Assembly (NCBI GenBank): GCA_020746875.1
Contig: JAGTJL010000007.1
Span: forward strand, 1,860,001 to 1,924,000
From: Rhexocercosporidium sp. MPI-PUGE-AT-0058
Taxonomy: Eukaryota; Ascomycota; Leotiomycetes; Helotiales
DNA: 64,000 nt
Direction of reading: 5' to 3'
Part shown: piece after piece, positions 45,945 to 57,165 of the stretch
How the letters are laid out: each line of letters begins with the position of its first letter
Numbering within the stretch: position 1 is the first letter of the stretch
Position numbers and translations under genes: made by a program
Notes under the pieces: generated by a model
What the model was told of the DNA's origin: nothing
The model's database searches: none
The model's input: only the letters and a program-made list of their open reading frames with translations

Positions 45945-48086
45945 ATGAAGTATGTTCTTGTGTCTGGTGGTATGTATCTCTCTCCTTTGTGCGATGTGGG
46001 GAGTGTGAATGGAAGGGCTGTGACTAACAAGTGCTCCTACAGGTGTTATCTCAGGAATTGGGAAGGGCGTCATTGGTACGTGAACGAACTCTGCGAAGTC
46101 CGACAGGGACACGGGATTGAGGCACATGGATATACGAATAAGTCTTGGATATGAGCATAGGCTGATTGGAATGCGCAGCTTCTTCGACAGGTCTCTTGCT
46201 GAAGACGATTGGGCTTAAGATAAGTTTTCCGAAGGGCGTGCTTGGGACAGGGATATTGGGCTGACGAAAGTACGTCTCTTCTATCAAGATTGATCCGTAT
46301 ATGAATGTCGATGCTGGGACTATGGCGCCTACGGAGTGAGTGCTTTTCATCCGTGCTTCTGATTTGGTGGAGTTTGGATTGGGCTTCGAGGGATTTCGGT
46401 CTGACCCGATTCCACGGCTAACCATATCAGACATGGTGAGGTCTTTGTCCTCGATGACGGTGGAGAGGTTGACCTCGACCTCGGAAACTACGAACGCTAC
46501 CTCAATATCACATTGACTCGCGAGAACAACATCACCACCGGCAAGATCTACCAACATGTTATCGAGCGCGAGCGTCGCGGCGACTACCTCGGAAAGACTG
46601 TCCAAGTCGTCCCTCACTTGACCGACGCGATTCAGGACTGGATCGAACGTGTTGCTCGCATCCCAGTCGACGATACCAATGAGGCACCGGATGTCTGCAT
46701 TATCGAGCTTGGAGGCACAGTGGGAGATATCGAGAGTGCGCCGTTCATTGAGGCTATGCGACAGCTGAAGCGAAGAGCGGGAAAGAACAATTTCTTGCAG
46801 GTTCATGTTTCCCTCATTCCTGTTATTCAGGGAGAGCAGAAGACAAAGCCTACCCAGCAGGCCATTCGGGATGTTGGTCGGGCAGGTCTGGTTCCGGATT
46901 TGGTGAGTTTCCCGTGTTCGAAACGAGGGGGAAATGCTGATCTTGGTAGATTGCTTGCAGATGCGATATTCCGCTGGAGAAAGGAACGATCGATAAGATT
47001 GCCATGTTCTGCCAAGTCGAACCAGAGCAAGTCGTTGCTGTCCACAACGTTTCGTCAACTTACCACGTCCCCCTCCTCCTCGAGAAGCAAGGTCTGGTCA
47101 AGACCATCCGAAATATCCTCATGCTGGACGATATCCCGAAGGCAAAGAGTCTGGTAGATAGAGGTCAACGTACATGGACGGAATGGAAAAATCTCACATC
47201 GCAACAAGATCGACTGTTCGATACTGTCTCCATCGTCCTTGTTGGTAAATACACCAATCTTCACGACAGCTACCTCTCGGTCATCAAATCTCTCGAACAC
47301 AGCGCCATGCGCTGCGGTAAGAAGCTTAATCTCGTCTGGGTTGATGCCTCCAATCTTGAAGAACAAGCCCGGACTGACGACCCCGCTGCCTTCCACAAGG
47401 CCTGGCACGAAGTATGCACCGCCAACGGAATCCTAGTCCCAGGAGGATTCGGTCCCCGTGGTACAGAAGGCATGATCGCCGCTGCGAAATGGGCACGCAC
47501 AAACAAAACCCCGTATCTAGGTATCTGCCTCGGCATGCAAATTGCCGTCATTGAATTCGCCCGCAATGTATGTGGCATCACTGGTGCCTCTTCCGTCGAA
47601 CTGAACGAGCATTGTGCTGACCCACTCGTCATCTTCATGCCCGAAATCGACAAGACTAACCTCGGAGGAACAATGCGTCTCGGCCTCCGTCCGACCCTCT
47701 TTCAACCTGGCAGCGAATGGTCCCGTCTACGTCAGCTCTATGGCGAAAAGCTCGAGATCCAAGAGCGTCATCGTCACAGATACGAAGTCAACCCAGAATA
47801 CATCGAGAAGCTCGCTGAAGCAGGTCTCGACTTCATTGGCAAGGATGATAAGGGTGTCCGTATGGAGATCCTGGAGCTAAAGGACCACCCCTGGTATGTG
47901 GGTGTCCAATTCCATCCAGAGTACTTGTCTAGGGTCTTGGATCCGAGTAAGCCTTACTTGGGCTTTGTCGCTGCTGCAGCGGGTTGCTTGGAGAAAGTCA
48001 CCAGGGATATGGGACGCAGCTTCGCTTCGCTGAATGGCAGTGCTGAGGCCTCTTTGGTTAACGGAATCAACGACGTTCGCATCTGA
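45945..48086 (+). CDS. CTP synthase, 6 exons
   Basis: Exons 45945-45969, 46043-46075, 46179-46219, 46274-46335, 46431-46902 and 46950-48086 join in phase to 589 residues (yeast URA7 is 579). The enzyme aminates UTP to CTP using glutamine and ATP. The synthetase domain begins [20 protein letters not shown], then [17 protein letters not shown] and [20 protein letters not shown], and [14 protein letters not shown]. The C-terminal class I glutamine amidotransferase domain has the nucleophile in LGICLGMQ (about C403) and the histidine/glutamate of FHPEYLSR (about 532). Between exons 3 and 4 the conserved GLK-VSSIKID junction is restored only by removing 46220-46273, an intron with AT-AC ends; all other introns are GT-AG. 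First exons are very short, as in other fungal orthologues. Confidence 0.95.
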
Positions 48087-50903
48087 TTTCCAAATTCGCT
48101 GGAACCTGGGGTAGATTGATCACGGCGAGGTCTCTTCATCGGATCTTTTTCTTTCCTCGTCTCTGTCGCTCAATTTTATTGGTCGATTCGGTTTAGCTTG
48201 GTTCGGTTCAGTTTGCATAGGCAGGTAGATAGGTACAATGGCGTTTTTACAGGATACTGGGTTCTGGTTGGGTCTGGTCTGCATTGGGTCGGCTGGTTGG
48301 TAGATACCTCCTTCGTTGCGTTTGTCAGGTCTGTCGGGTGATAAATATATCGAAGAAAAAAAATGAAAGACAAAAACATTATAAAACTGCAATTGGGGGA
48401 GCTACGCTCACTCGACTTTTCTTGGGATCGTGATTCTGAGCGTGCTGAAAAGATGAGCTGGCTAGGATGGTAGAAGAGTGTTTGATTGGTGTTTACTTTT
48501 CTAGGGAAGCGAGATCAAGCGAGGAGTTCGGGCTGGGGGGACAAGCGAGCGACTGAGTGATGGCTTTGTTAGATTGTGAGGTATAAAAACGTGTGCTGTG
48601 GGCACGCTGTTTAAAAGTAGGTAGGAACACATAGACATGCGGTGTTCTGGGAATGAGTGGATTGTGTGCTGGAATTGCGATGGATATCCTTTGGTTTGAT
48701 GAGATGGTCGTGCGGGATTCAATGTGAAAGAAAGAAAAGGGTAAATCCGGTCGATTAGAGATTTGGATGATTGCTGATAGAGTGCATAGATGGAATGGAG
48801 AAATTTAGGTTTAGATGAATGAGATTGGTGGTGTTGGTGGTAATTATGATGGTGGGAGGGCAACCGACAGTGAGAAGGTTGTTGATAGTCCTGGATTGAT
48901 TAGAGATGAACTGGAAGAGATGTGACAGTAATGAGTTATATAGGCAGTTGTTGAAATTTCGGTCTCACTCATGCAAAACTTTTGAACTCGGCACTCTCCG
49001 AGACCCGGCATTTAAGTGCTAGATTCTTCAGAAGACAAATCACCATTTGTCAATCATCTGCATTTCTTGACGGGGTTGACTTGCTCAAATAGGTATAATT
49101 AGTTGGATAAATAGCCCTAACAGATTTGAATGATTTAGCTTCACAGTGAGGTTCATCACTCGCGAAACATTGAATATCACTCATCTCTTCAATCGAAACA
49201 ATCGCATGTAGGAGAGTACAGTTCAATCACCCCAGAAGTATTTAATTCAAACCATCATGTTTCTTCACACCTGAAAAACAGAGTCCGCTCTTTTCCCTTA
49301 CTTTGATTTACAAGTATATAATCTACTGCTACGTTGAGTTTTTGCACAGACCAAAAAATAGGATGAAGACCTTGTCTGGAACAAGGTACCGTGTTGCCAC
49401 TTTGGGTTGCTGTTGAGATACTTTTGGGGGGTTGAGCTTCTATGCAAAAGAGCTTACTAGAGTAGCGACCACTGGATTCTTATATGTGAAGGGGTTAGGG
49501 GCACGGAATTTGGAACAAACTGCGAGAAGTGGTAGTGACGGTGGGTAATGTGATGACAGTAGTGAGTGTTGATGACAGCCTCAGTCAGTCTGTTGAGTGC
49601 GACTTTTAAATGAGATTGAGAAGGGGTGGGTAAATTGCTTTGGGATTGAAGCGAGGACAAGGTGTTGAAGAACGCAGCAAAGTCTGTGGGTTTCATATCT
49701 GGAGTTGAGGCGAAGTGAATAGAGGCCTCAATCGAAATGCGACAGCTAGGCGAGTGAGAGTAGAAGGGTTTATGTAATGCAGCTGAGGTTAAACTCACAC
49801 CAACTCCGTTAACTGGACCAAAAGATCACAATATTCAGCGCAAACCGAATGTGCTTAACACCGTACATATGTGATACTAGCTATTGTCACGTGCCTATTA
49901 CAATTTATGACAATGTCAAACTCAATAACAGTAGCGAGATAACGGATGGATTCTTGACCTCCTTCTTCGTTCCTCACGTGAGGTAGAATGAAGTCTCGCA
50001 CCGGTGGAATGGCAGCACATTCTAAGGACAGGGAAGGAAAGGAGCATTTGAATTGTAGTGGGCGAATAGACAATGCAGAACACATAGCCCTTTGCTTCAT
50101 GTTGATCACCACCTTTTGCTGTATCTGTACTGTTGTTGTGCAATACAGGTATGCGCACGTGCCTAGCCTACGTAAGCAGGGCCAGTTATAGGGGCAGTTG
50201 CGTACAGAGCCTCTTCCTAGAATTAGACACTTTTTTGCCACTGCTTTTGAGAGAGCCATGCCTACCGTCGATTAGAGCTTTGCACGACAACTGTACTCGG
50301 ACGTATGTAAATGTCTTTTGTAATTGCGGGATAGGAACCGACTAGATTCACATTCAGTGGCGAGGGGGCATATTACGTAGTACTATGGGAGCAGATAATT
50401 TCTAACAACGCACAACAAAAGAGATCGCAAGGAGCAACCCACCGGCGGAGTTTCTAGCTTCAGTAAATAACAGATCTATCAATTCTAGAAATATCACATA
50501 TCTGAAGGGCACAAATTGGCGAAAAAATAGGGGGAAAGATTTATTAGATAGAATAGGTATATGGCGTCTTCTTGTTGTCTAACCTTCAAGTGTTGGTCTC
50601 TTATATGTGAGAAGAGCCAGCTCACTCATGTGACAAAAAAAACATCCGAAGTTCCTCTCTACCACAGTACCTATAAATACAAAAAACTTAGCATGAAATA
50701 CTACCTTGCCAGTCTGCCCCCAAGACCTCACAGCCAGGGTGAAGTTTCACAGCACTAATCTGGTAGATTACAGCGATGGGCACAAGGACATCACGTTATG
50801 TTTGGGGACCCCCAAAAGCTAAATAAGCAACAATACCAAACATTACACAGTACTATTATACTTCCACTAACCTGCATCATACCTGTATACGTGTTTGACA
50901 AGT
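48087..50903. other. Intergenic, no gene seen
   Basis: About 2.8 kb between CTP synthase and the tyrosinase 3' end. Minus-strand frames of 113-134 codons at 48.5-50.3 kb have no recognisable motif, and their composition (runs of His, Ser, Gln) looks like non-coding DNA read backwards. No repeat element was identified. Confidence 0.4.
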
Positions 50904-52132
50904 CTAATATGTGTAGCATAGTAGGTCACTCTCCGTCGTCATTAAGTCCTTGACCTGTAGATCCGCTGCCATTCTCCTCATCGGCAGCCAATCCTCCAGG
51001 CTCGCTTCTGGAGGTGTAACGCCGTCGAATTGATTTTGAGTCTTGATACCACTGTACTCGCTGTTTCTCTTTTCGGGATCCTGTTGTTGCCATAGGAACC
51101 ACAATCGGTCAATCTGAGTGTGATGCAAGAAAAATATGGGGTCTGTGAAAATTTGATGTTTCAGCCAACACCATCTTAAGTAGACTAAGAAGCAAAAGAA
51201 AACAGGATTGAACATCAAATCCAGAGTAAACATACCGTTTGGAGAAGTCGACGGCCCCATATCACCTCCAATAGACGCATGAATTGCACCATGTGGCGTC
51301 CCCTCGAGCTGATATCTATACTCGGAATAGTTCCCGAGTGCTTGAATACCAGCCACAATCTCAGGCGAATAGAACTGTCCCAACATCCTTCCAGGCTCCG
51401 AAGTTCCATTGTTCCAGCTTCGTGATAAACAATGCGGTTCATAGCTGTGCTCGATCCAACTCGGACGGAGGTCTTTGAACGGGCCATCTGCTACGCACAT
51501 CCGCGGGCCATATTGCCCTGGCTCAGTGACGTTGGGAGAGCCGTTGCCACCGAATCCCGTTGTGGCATCCCAGATCGTGGAGGTGGATGGGGATAGTGAG
51601 TCCAGTGTCCAATCCCAATAACTAATGAATTGTGTCAATACGTGAACTGGCTACAGATGAATGTGGCTTAGAGACCGACAGACTTACGTTGCACTGCCCT
51701 TGTATCCGCATTCTTTGAGAGCTGTTTCGTAGACGTGCACAAAATATCTGTGCCACGGCAAAAAAGAAGCTACTGAATGAACTGTGATTTGATCAATAAA
51801 TCTTCCGTCACACTCCTTTTTCTCCTTTTTCTTCTTTTTTTCTGGTTTTAGAGATTTTGACAAGAATGTAACTTACTCTCCTTATTCAACTGATTGTGAA
51901 TGTATGGAAAATCATCATATAACGGAGAAAGCATTCCAATCCGCGATGGCTTGGTCGTCAAACAGTTTACAGCATCCACGTAATTGATCTGCTCGAATCG
52001 ACTCAATGTGCGCCATTCTTTCCGTACAGTGGAATTTGTACAGTTTGAACGTCGATAAATTGGCTTTGGTGTCGCGGAAGCGATTGGGATGGCGGAAAGA
52101 GTAATTGCGAGGAGTGAAAGTGGGAGCAGCAT
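50904..52132 (-). CDS. Secreted tyrosinase (common central domain), 4 exons
   Basis: Minus-strand exons 52132-51877, 51781-51688, 51621-51236 and 51142-50904 join in phase to 324 residues. A signal peptide opens the protein (MLLPLSLLAITLSAIPIASA). The type-3 copper site is visible: CuA side with DDFPYIHNQ, IHSVASFLPWHRYFVHVYE and YWDWTLD; CuB side with GTPHGAIHASIGGDMG and FFLHHTQIDRLWFLWQ. The enzyme should oxidise phenols to catechols and quinones; the true substrate is unknown. At 324 residues it is a short form without the C-terminal extension that shields the active site in larger fungal tyrosinases. A MITE lies about 310 bases upstream of its start codon. Confidence 0.92.
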
Positions 52133-52440
52133 TTCGACGAAATTAGTGACACTACTGCTAGTTGACAGGTCTCAGGTGGCCAGCTTACAGATCGTCACTA
52201 AGTCCATTTTATAAAGTTCTATCCGTGAAAGTTTTTCTAGATTTCCTCGTATCCTTGATGCTTGTCGTCCGATGACATAGTTTAGATAAAACCTTAATGT
52301 TCGGTGATTGCCAGTGGCGATGAGCCTCAACTTTCGTGACAAAAATAGCTTTTTGTGGTTCTGCGGGGGCTTGGCTTCTTCGGGTGGGGATGTACCTCGT
52401 AAATTTTGGCACGTTTTTAGTGAATTCGCGTTGATCTGCA

Positions 52441-52956
52441 CTCATCGGAAGGCCGTATGTTTCCAATGCCTCGACTTCCCCAAACATTATTTTACATGGC
52501 TCAACAGCCAAGCTCACATGCCTCTTTATGTAACTCAATTTAAACCTGTTCATACTAAAAATTCAGCTTCACTTACTCAAAGGGCAGCATACTCGAAAGG
52601 CAACATACTCAAAGGGCAGTATACTTAAAGGAAGGAGATATACTCGAAAGGCAAAGAGAAGCATACTTAAAGGGGTGTACACTTAAAAGAACAACGTGAA
52701 GCTTGCCGAAATCCACAACGAGAGATTTAAAGATAAGGAGATAACTGACGCGTCGAAGAGAAGCTAGCTAAAGGAGTATTGCTATAAGATGCGATTAATT
52801 ATGCGAATAGCCTCATTTTTAGCCTTATTAATATAATAATTTCTCGCGTCGTGTGTATCGCGTTACATAAGGTGACATACAAATTTGGCTGTTAAGCCGT
52901 ATAAAATAATATTTGGGAAAAGTCGAGGCATTGGAAACATACGGCCCTCATCGGAA
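52441..52956. mobile_element. Mutator-like MITE with 10-bp target-site duplication
   Basis: A 496-bp element at 52451-52946 is flanked on both sides by the identical 10-mer CTCATCGGAA (52441-52450 and 52947-52956). Its ends are inverted repeats of about 84 bp: 52451-52534 and the reverse complement of 52862-52946, identical for the first 27 bases (beginning GGCCGTATGTTTCCAATGCC) and then differing mostly by C/T or G/A transitions and one indel. Long terminal inverted repeats with 9-11 bp duplications are typical of Mutator-like (MULE) elements. There is no transposase, so it is non-autonomous. It sits between the divergent tyrosinase and HEAT-repeat genes. Confidence 0.88.
52572..52690 (+). 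repeat. Degenerate 16-bp tandem repeats inside the MITE
   Basis: About seven copies of a unit like ATACTCAAAGGGCAGC: the first three are spaced 16 bases apart, and later ones are spread by short insertions. Copies differ mainly by C/T and A/G changes (ACTCAAAG, ACTCGAAAG, ACTTAAAG). Confidence 0.75.
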
Positions 52957-53551
52957 GCTTCTAAATATGTTCAAATAATTAGAATACAGGAGTTAATACT
53001 AGGGTAGGGTAGGGCTAGATTGTAAACTTATTGATGTTTTGAGATGGCATTTATGTCTTATTAGTACTTCTTGCATGCGAAGAGTTATGCTTTGAATGAT
53101 AGTGGGTACATTACAGAGGTATCGAAATCTGTCACGCCCCATTGCCGGAAGGTGGTCCGTACTAGAAAATGCCTCAATATAATATCCATGGGACAACCCA
53201 CCAAATCCGACTCTCTGAATTTATTCGGCTCCCTTTTCTCTGGGCTCCAAAATCGAAAGTCAACATGATAGGCAGGCAGGAAGCGAGCGCTTCAGGGGTT
53301 TCGCTTCAAGGCTACTGAATCTGGCCTGCGCCTCGCTTCTGGAGTGACGTGAAAACTTACGTGATGTGGCTGACCTAAGTTACTCTCACCCAGCTGAACA
53401 TGAGTGAACAGCTGAACATCGTTGTATTCAAGCCCAGGTCATCATCTCCCTAAGCCGCCAAAAAGAACACGGCGCCACTTTTCTCTGTCGAAATTCTGTT
53501 TCTGTCTTTGATTTAATTCATCAACACCGAGCCACGATCTTAACATCAGCC
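52957..53551. promoter_or_regulatory. Upstream region of the HEAT-repeat gene
   Basis: About 600 bases between the MITE and the HEAT-repeat ATG. The first part is AT-rich; the last 150 bases have the C/T-rich look of a fungal leader (CCATTTCTCT-like run, TTTAATTCATCAACACCGAG). No gene is seen. Confidence 0.4.
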
Positions 53552-56500
53552 ATGAACGTTCAAGCCAAAGCTCAATCTCTCCTTGAGAAATTCGATCGAC
53601 TCACTAACTCGGAGCGTGTGGCTCGCATGGTGAGATTAGGAGCGGAATCTCGACTCGATCAGAATGTAAAGGCATTAATAAACCATTTAGAATCTCAATC
53701 GCTCTACGAACAGCTCTTGAGCTTGGAATCTTGCCATGGCAGCCGGGACCTCAGCTTTGCCAAGCAGGTCGTATCAGCGTCTTCATCAAAATATCTCAAG
53801 AAACGTGCCATCAATCTGATTGCACTACTTGGTAGTGACGAAGACCTTCTCTGGGCTTTACAGTCTGCACCGCCGTACCTCCAGGTTGCCACCCTTCGTC
53901 GCCTTCGCCACGGGCGCGGAAGTCGGAAGAGACTCGCTGTGATCGAGAAATATTTGAAAAATTTGCAAAGCGAGGAAGAGAACGTGAAACAATTTCAAGA
54001 CTTGCTTCTGCTTGGATCAGAGGCTCTGGTCGAAAGAAATCTTTCTAGATTCTTGGAACAATTTTCAGTTCAGCAGTGGTTGAAACTAGCCAAGTATCAC
54101 CCAGAGATTGCACAAAGAGTTCTGGACGAATGGATCGATCATTCAAATGAGGATGATTTCGCCGTCATATCGAAAGTCAACACTGTTCTCAACCAATGGC
54201 TGTCTCACGATTCCACGGTCAGCTTTGCCGTCGAGCTCTTTCGCAACGCGCTAAAGAAGATGTCGATTTCCCGACTTCCAATCAACAAATTAGTCGAGCG
54301 GAGTCCTGTCAAAGCAGTGGATACAATTTTGAGCTGTGAAGAAAATCTCCAAACCGTCATCGTCGAGGAGCTTCACTGGCGGGCATTGCGGAAGCTACCT
54401 ATGTCCTCGTTTAAGCCGCTTTTTGAACGCTATCCTGGGATTGTGGAAGAGTACGAATTCACACTTTTCACACCAGAGCAGCGTTTATTAGCGTACAAAA
54501 AGCACCGTGACGGCTGGAGAGATGACGATGGGGCGATTGATTCGTATATGATTGCGAAGCTACCTTCTCAAGAACGTATCGTAGAGGCACGTCGACACAT
54601 TCTGCTCAAGAAGTTCGAAACCAGACCATCTGGTCGTATTCCGTACATTGCATTGCTTCCATGGGATGACTCAATGGAACTGCAAGTAGCGTTCATTCTA
54701 TCAGGTGATGCCCAACTCCGTGCCGAAGCACTTGTGGCGCAGATTGAAGCTGCGAAGTTCGACGATACTCATATCGAAGATGCTTTGAAGCTTGTTTCGT
54801 CTCGGAAAAACGAACAGGATCCAGTCAAGAACCAGCTCATTTCCGCTTTGTGGGACATTCCCCGTGGAAAATGGGAGGAAAAACACCTACCGATGTTCGA
54901 TGAGATGATTGCCAACTTGACGAAGTCCCGAGATATGTCCACGGCGACATATCGCTTGTTGCTCATGCTCCTGGCTCCAATCCTGTCTGTACACCATGAA
55001 TGGGCCGCTGCTCATATTGGCAAAATCATGCGCGAGCATGACTACAACAGCTTTCGAATTGACCTCTCGGGACCGGTACCGATCAAAGACAGCGTGGCTA
55101 GTATTGAAAGAGAACTATCGCCTCTCCTCGAAAAGCTGCTGCGTGAGAAGGATGTCTATTCTCTCGCGTCATTGGGAGATATGTTTTCCGAGCACACCAA
55201 GCACTGGGTGGAGTACCTGGAAGCTTGTGAGAAGGCACTCCAGATGCCAGACATCGACAAATCTATTTACGGACAACTGCTCGACATTCTCAAGAAGCAC
55301 AGGCCTAGATCTATGACTCAGATTCTTCCGTCATTGATTTTCGAAAATGCTACTCTTGCGTCTGAGCCTTTGGTCGTCTCTCAAATTCACCACAAGCAGC
55401 AAAATCTTCTTGATGCTTACGTGAAAGAATCCGAAGAGGAGTTGAAAGATCGGAGGAAAGCTCTCGGAGTTTTGCGTGATGGATTTTGGTGGTGGACACC
55501 AAGTCAGCAAGAGGGTCTGGCGAAGATTTTGCTCAACGACATTACTCATGACGACATGTCGTTGGAGGACAAAGTGAAGTGTGTAGAACAACTGAGCCTC
55601 CTACCTTTTGTGAACCCCAAACCTCTGTTTAAGTTGGCCAATAGCGAGGAGTCTGCCATACAAGAAGCCGCCCTGCGAGCTTTGGGTCAACTCGACGGCG
55701 ACCAGGGTCTGCCCGCCCTCATTGAGGCACTTTCAGATGAGAGGGCTCGAATTGCGATCTTCTCTTTACACAAGGTGCTGAAAACAATACCAAAGGACAA
55801 GGCATACGAACTGTTGTCTTCGGTACCGCAGAACAAAGTGACAGTTGCTAAGGAGACCGTTCGTCTGATTGGTGAGATGGGCACAGAGAAAGCATTTCAG
55901 TACCTCTTGAAAAAAGAACAAACAGGTCTACATGCCGACGTCCGAGTTGCTTTGTACAGAGCCTTGTGGATTTACTTGGATCGCCATGAGACATGGGAAA
56001 TCTTGGCTCGTGCAGCCGAGAACCCAGATCCCAAGATCGCGAAGTCAGTGTGTCCTATTTCAGAAGATGGACTTAACGCGCAGCAAAAACAACAACTACT
56101 CCAAGTCCTTCTGAGACTCTTGAGTCACGAATCACCCGAAGTTCGGATTGCGGCGCTAGAACGCTGTGACACCAAACCTCTCCAAGATACAGAAAATATC
56201 CTCGCTCCTCGTTTGTTTGAGCTCATCCATTCAGAGTTTCATGATGAATGTAAAGGAGCAGCTAAAGCAATTTTTGAAACTTACTCAAGGACGAATATTG
56301 AGCAGATCGGCGATGTCTACCGCAGGCTTCTGTCTGATCGGAGTGCGTTAAAGCGTGTTCATGATGAATACATGGGCATTGTATCTCCTTTCCCAGGTCG
56401 AAAGTACTTGCGGCCCGTCACACACATGCTACTCTCGATTTTCAAGACCGATAGGTTGTCCGTGACCCGCCGTGTTAAACTCATGTTCCACGGCCTTCCT

Positions 56501-56848
56501 TGGGACGAACTTCGACCGCATATCTTCGAGATTCTGCCAGAGCTACATGCTGATGCGCTGCAAGCAGCTGAAATATTCATCGAGAAGAACGAGACTGGAT
56601 GGAAAGAGCCTCAGGATGATCTGTTGAAGGTGGAGTTGGGCATGGCGGGGAGTAAAGATGAAAGAGCTAGGAGATTGGCGTTGTCATTCTTGATAGGTGG
56701 CGTGGATGAGAGTACTGGCTGGACGGATGAGGAAAGATACAGACTGGGTGGGTATAGGAATGATACGTCAGTATTGGTTGCTGAGGCTGCGTGGGAATTC
56801 AATGTGTCACAGAGCATTGAAGATGTAGTCATAGAGGGAGCTGACTAG
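53552..56848 (+). CDS. Large HEAT/ARM-repeat protein, single exon
   Basis: One uninterrupted frame of 1098 residues from the ATG at 53552. It is almost entirely alpha-helical repeat: two-helix units such as YLKKRAINLIALLGSDEDLLWAL, SAIQEAALRALGQLDGDQG, VALYRALWIYLDRHE and PEVRIAALERCDTKP are spread over the whole length and fit HEAT or HEAT-like repeats, especially clear at residues 690-960. No signal peptide, membrane segment or enzymatic domain is seen. HEAT solenoids usually act as scaffolds or adaptors; its partners are unknown. It is the only gene above 3 kb in the window without introns. It shares its upstream intergenic region, containing the MITE, with the divergent tyrosinase gene. 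Confidence 0.85.
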   Translation: MNVQAKAQSLLEKFDRLTNSERVARMVRLGAESRLDQNVKALINHLESQSLYEQLLSLESCHGSRDLSFAKQVVSASSSKYLKKRAINLIALLGSDEDLLWALQSAPPYLQVATLRRLRHGRGSRKRLAVIEKYLKNLQSEEENVKQFQDLLLLGSEALVERNLSRFLEQFSVQQWLKLAKYHPEIAQRVLDEWIDHSNEDDFAVISKVNTVLNQWLSHDSTVSFAVELFRNALKKMSISRLPINKLVERSPVKAVDTILSCEENLQTVIVEELHWRALRKLPMSSFKPLFERYPGIVEEYEFTLFTPEQRLLAYKKHRDGWRDDDGAIDSYMIAKLPSQERIVEARRHILLKKFETRPSGRIPYIALLPWDDSMELQVAFILSGDAQLRAEALVAQIEAAKFDDTHIEDALKLVSSRKNEQDPVKNQLISALWDIPRGKWEEKHLPMFDEMIANLTKSRDMSTATYRLLLMLLAPILSVHHEWAAAHIGKIMREHDYNSFRIDLSGPVPIKDSVASIERELSPLLEKLLREKDVYSLASLGDMFSEHTKHWVEYLEACEKALQMPDIDKSIYGQLLDILKKHRPRSMTQILPSLIFENATLASEPLVVSQIHHKQQNLLDAYVKESEEELKDRRKALGVLRDGFWWWTPSQQEGLAKILLNDITHDDMSLEDKVKCVEQLSLLPFVNPKPLFKLANSEESAIQEAALRALGQLDGDQGLPALIEALSDERARIAIFSLHKVLKTIPKDKAYELLSSVPQNKVTVAKETVRLIGEMGTEKAFQYLLKKEQTGLHADVRVALYRALWIYLDRHETWEILARAAENPDPKIAKSVCPISEDGLNAQQKQQLLQVLLRLLSHESPEVRIAALERCDTKPLQDTENILAPRLFELIHSEFHDECKGAAKAIFETYSRTNIEQIGDVYRRLLSDRSALKRVHDEYMGIVSPFPGRKYLRPVTHMLLSIFKTDRLSVTRRVKLMFHGLPWDELRPHIFEILPELHADALQAAEIFIEKNETGWKEPQDDLLKVELGMAGSKDERARRLALSFLIGGVDESTGWTDEERYRLGGYRNDTSVLVAEAAWEFNVSQSIEDVVIEGAD

Positions 56849-57165
56849 TCGAGAAGGCAGCTAGAATTTTTGTCATAGCAATAATCGAAACACGATGGGT
56901 TATTCTCTAGTTTCAAATAGTTTCTTATGCTGGTTCATTCTAGGGATCTCATTTCCTCCTTGTGTAACTTTCAAGGACTTCTAACAACATAATCTTGGGC
57001 AGTGAGTTCTCGGTTAAATTTTCAAGTGCGGGGCAAATCAACAACCCCGCACCTGAACTTCAATCGAAATACGCCGTGCAAGAACAAAAGCTAGATGATC
57101 CAACTTGAAGTTCATGTTTCTACTGACCACATTGACTCCCATATCATTTCAAAGTGACAAAGCGA
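56849..57165. other. Intergenic between convergent genes
   Basis: About 320 bases between the HEAT-repeat gene and the kinase pseudogene, which converge. No feature recognised. Confidence 0.4.

Noticed and set aside
46051..47058. A 335-codon minus-strand ORF across CTP synthase
   Set aside because: It crosses confirmed exons and introns of CTP synthase and matches nothing; it is a chance antisense frame.
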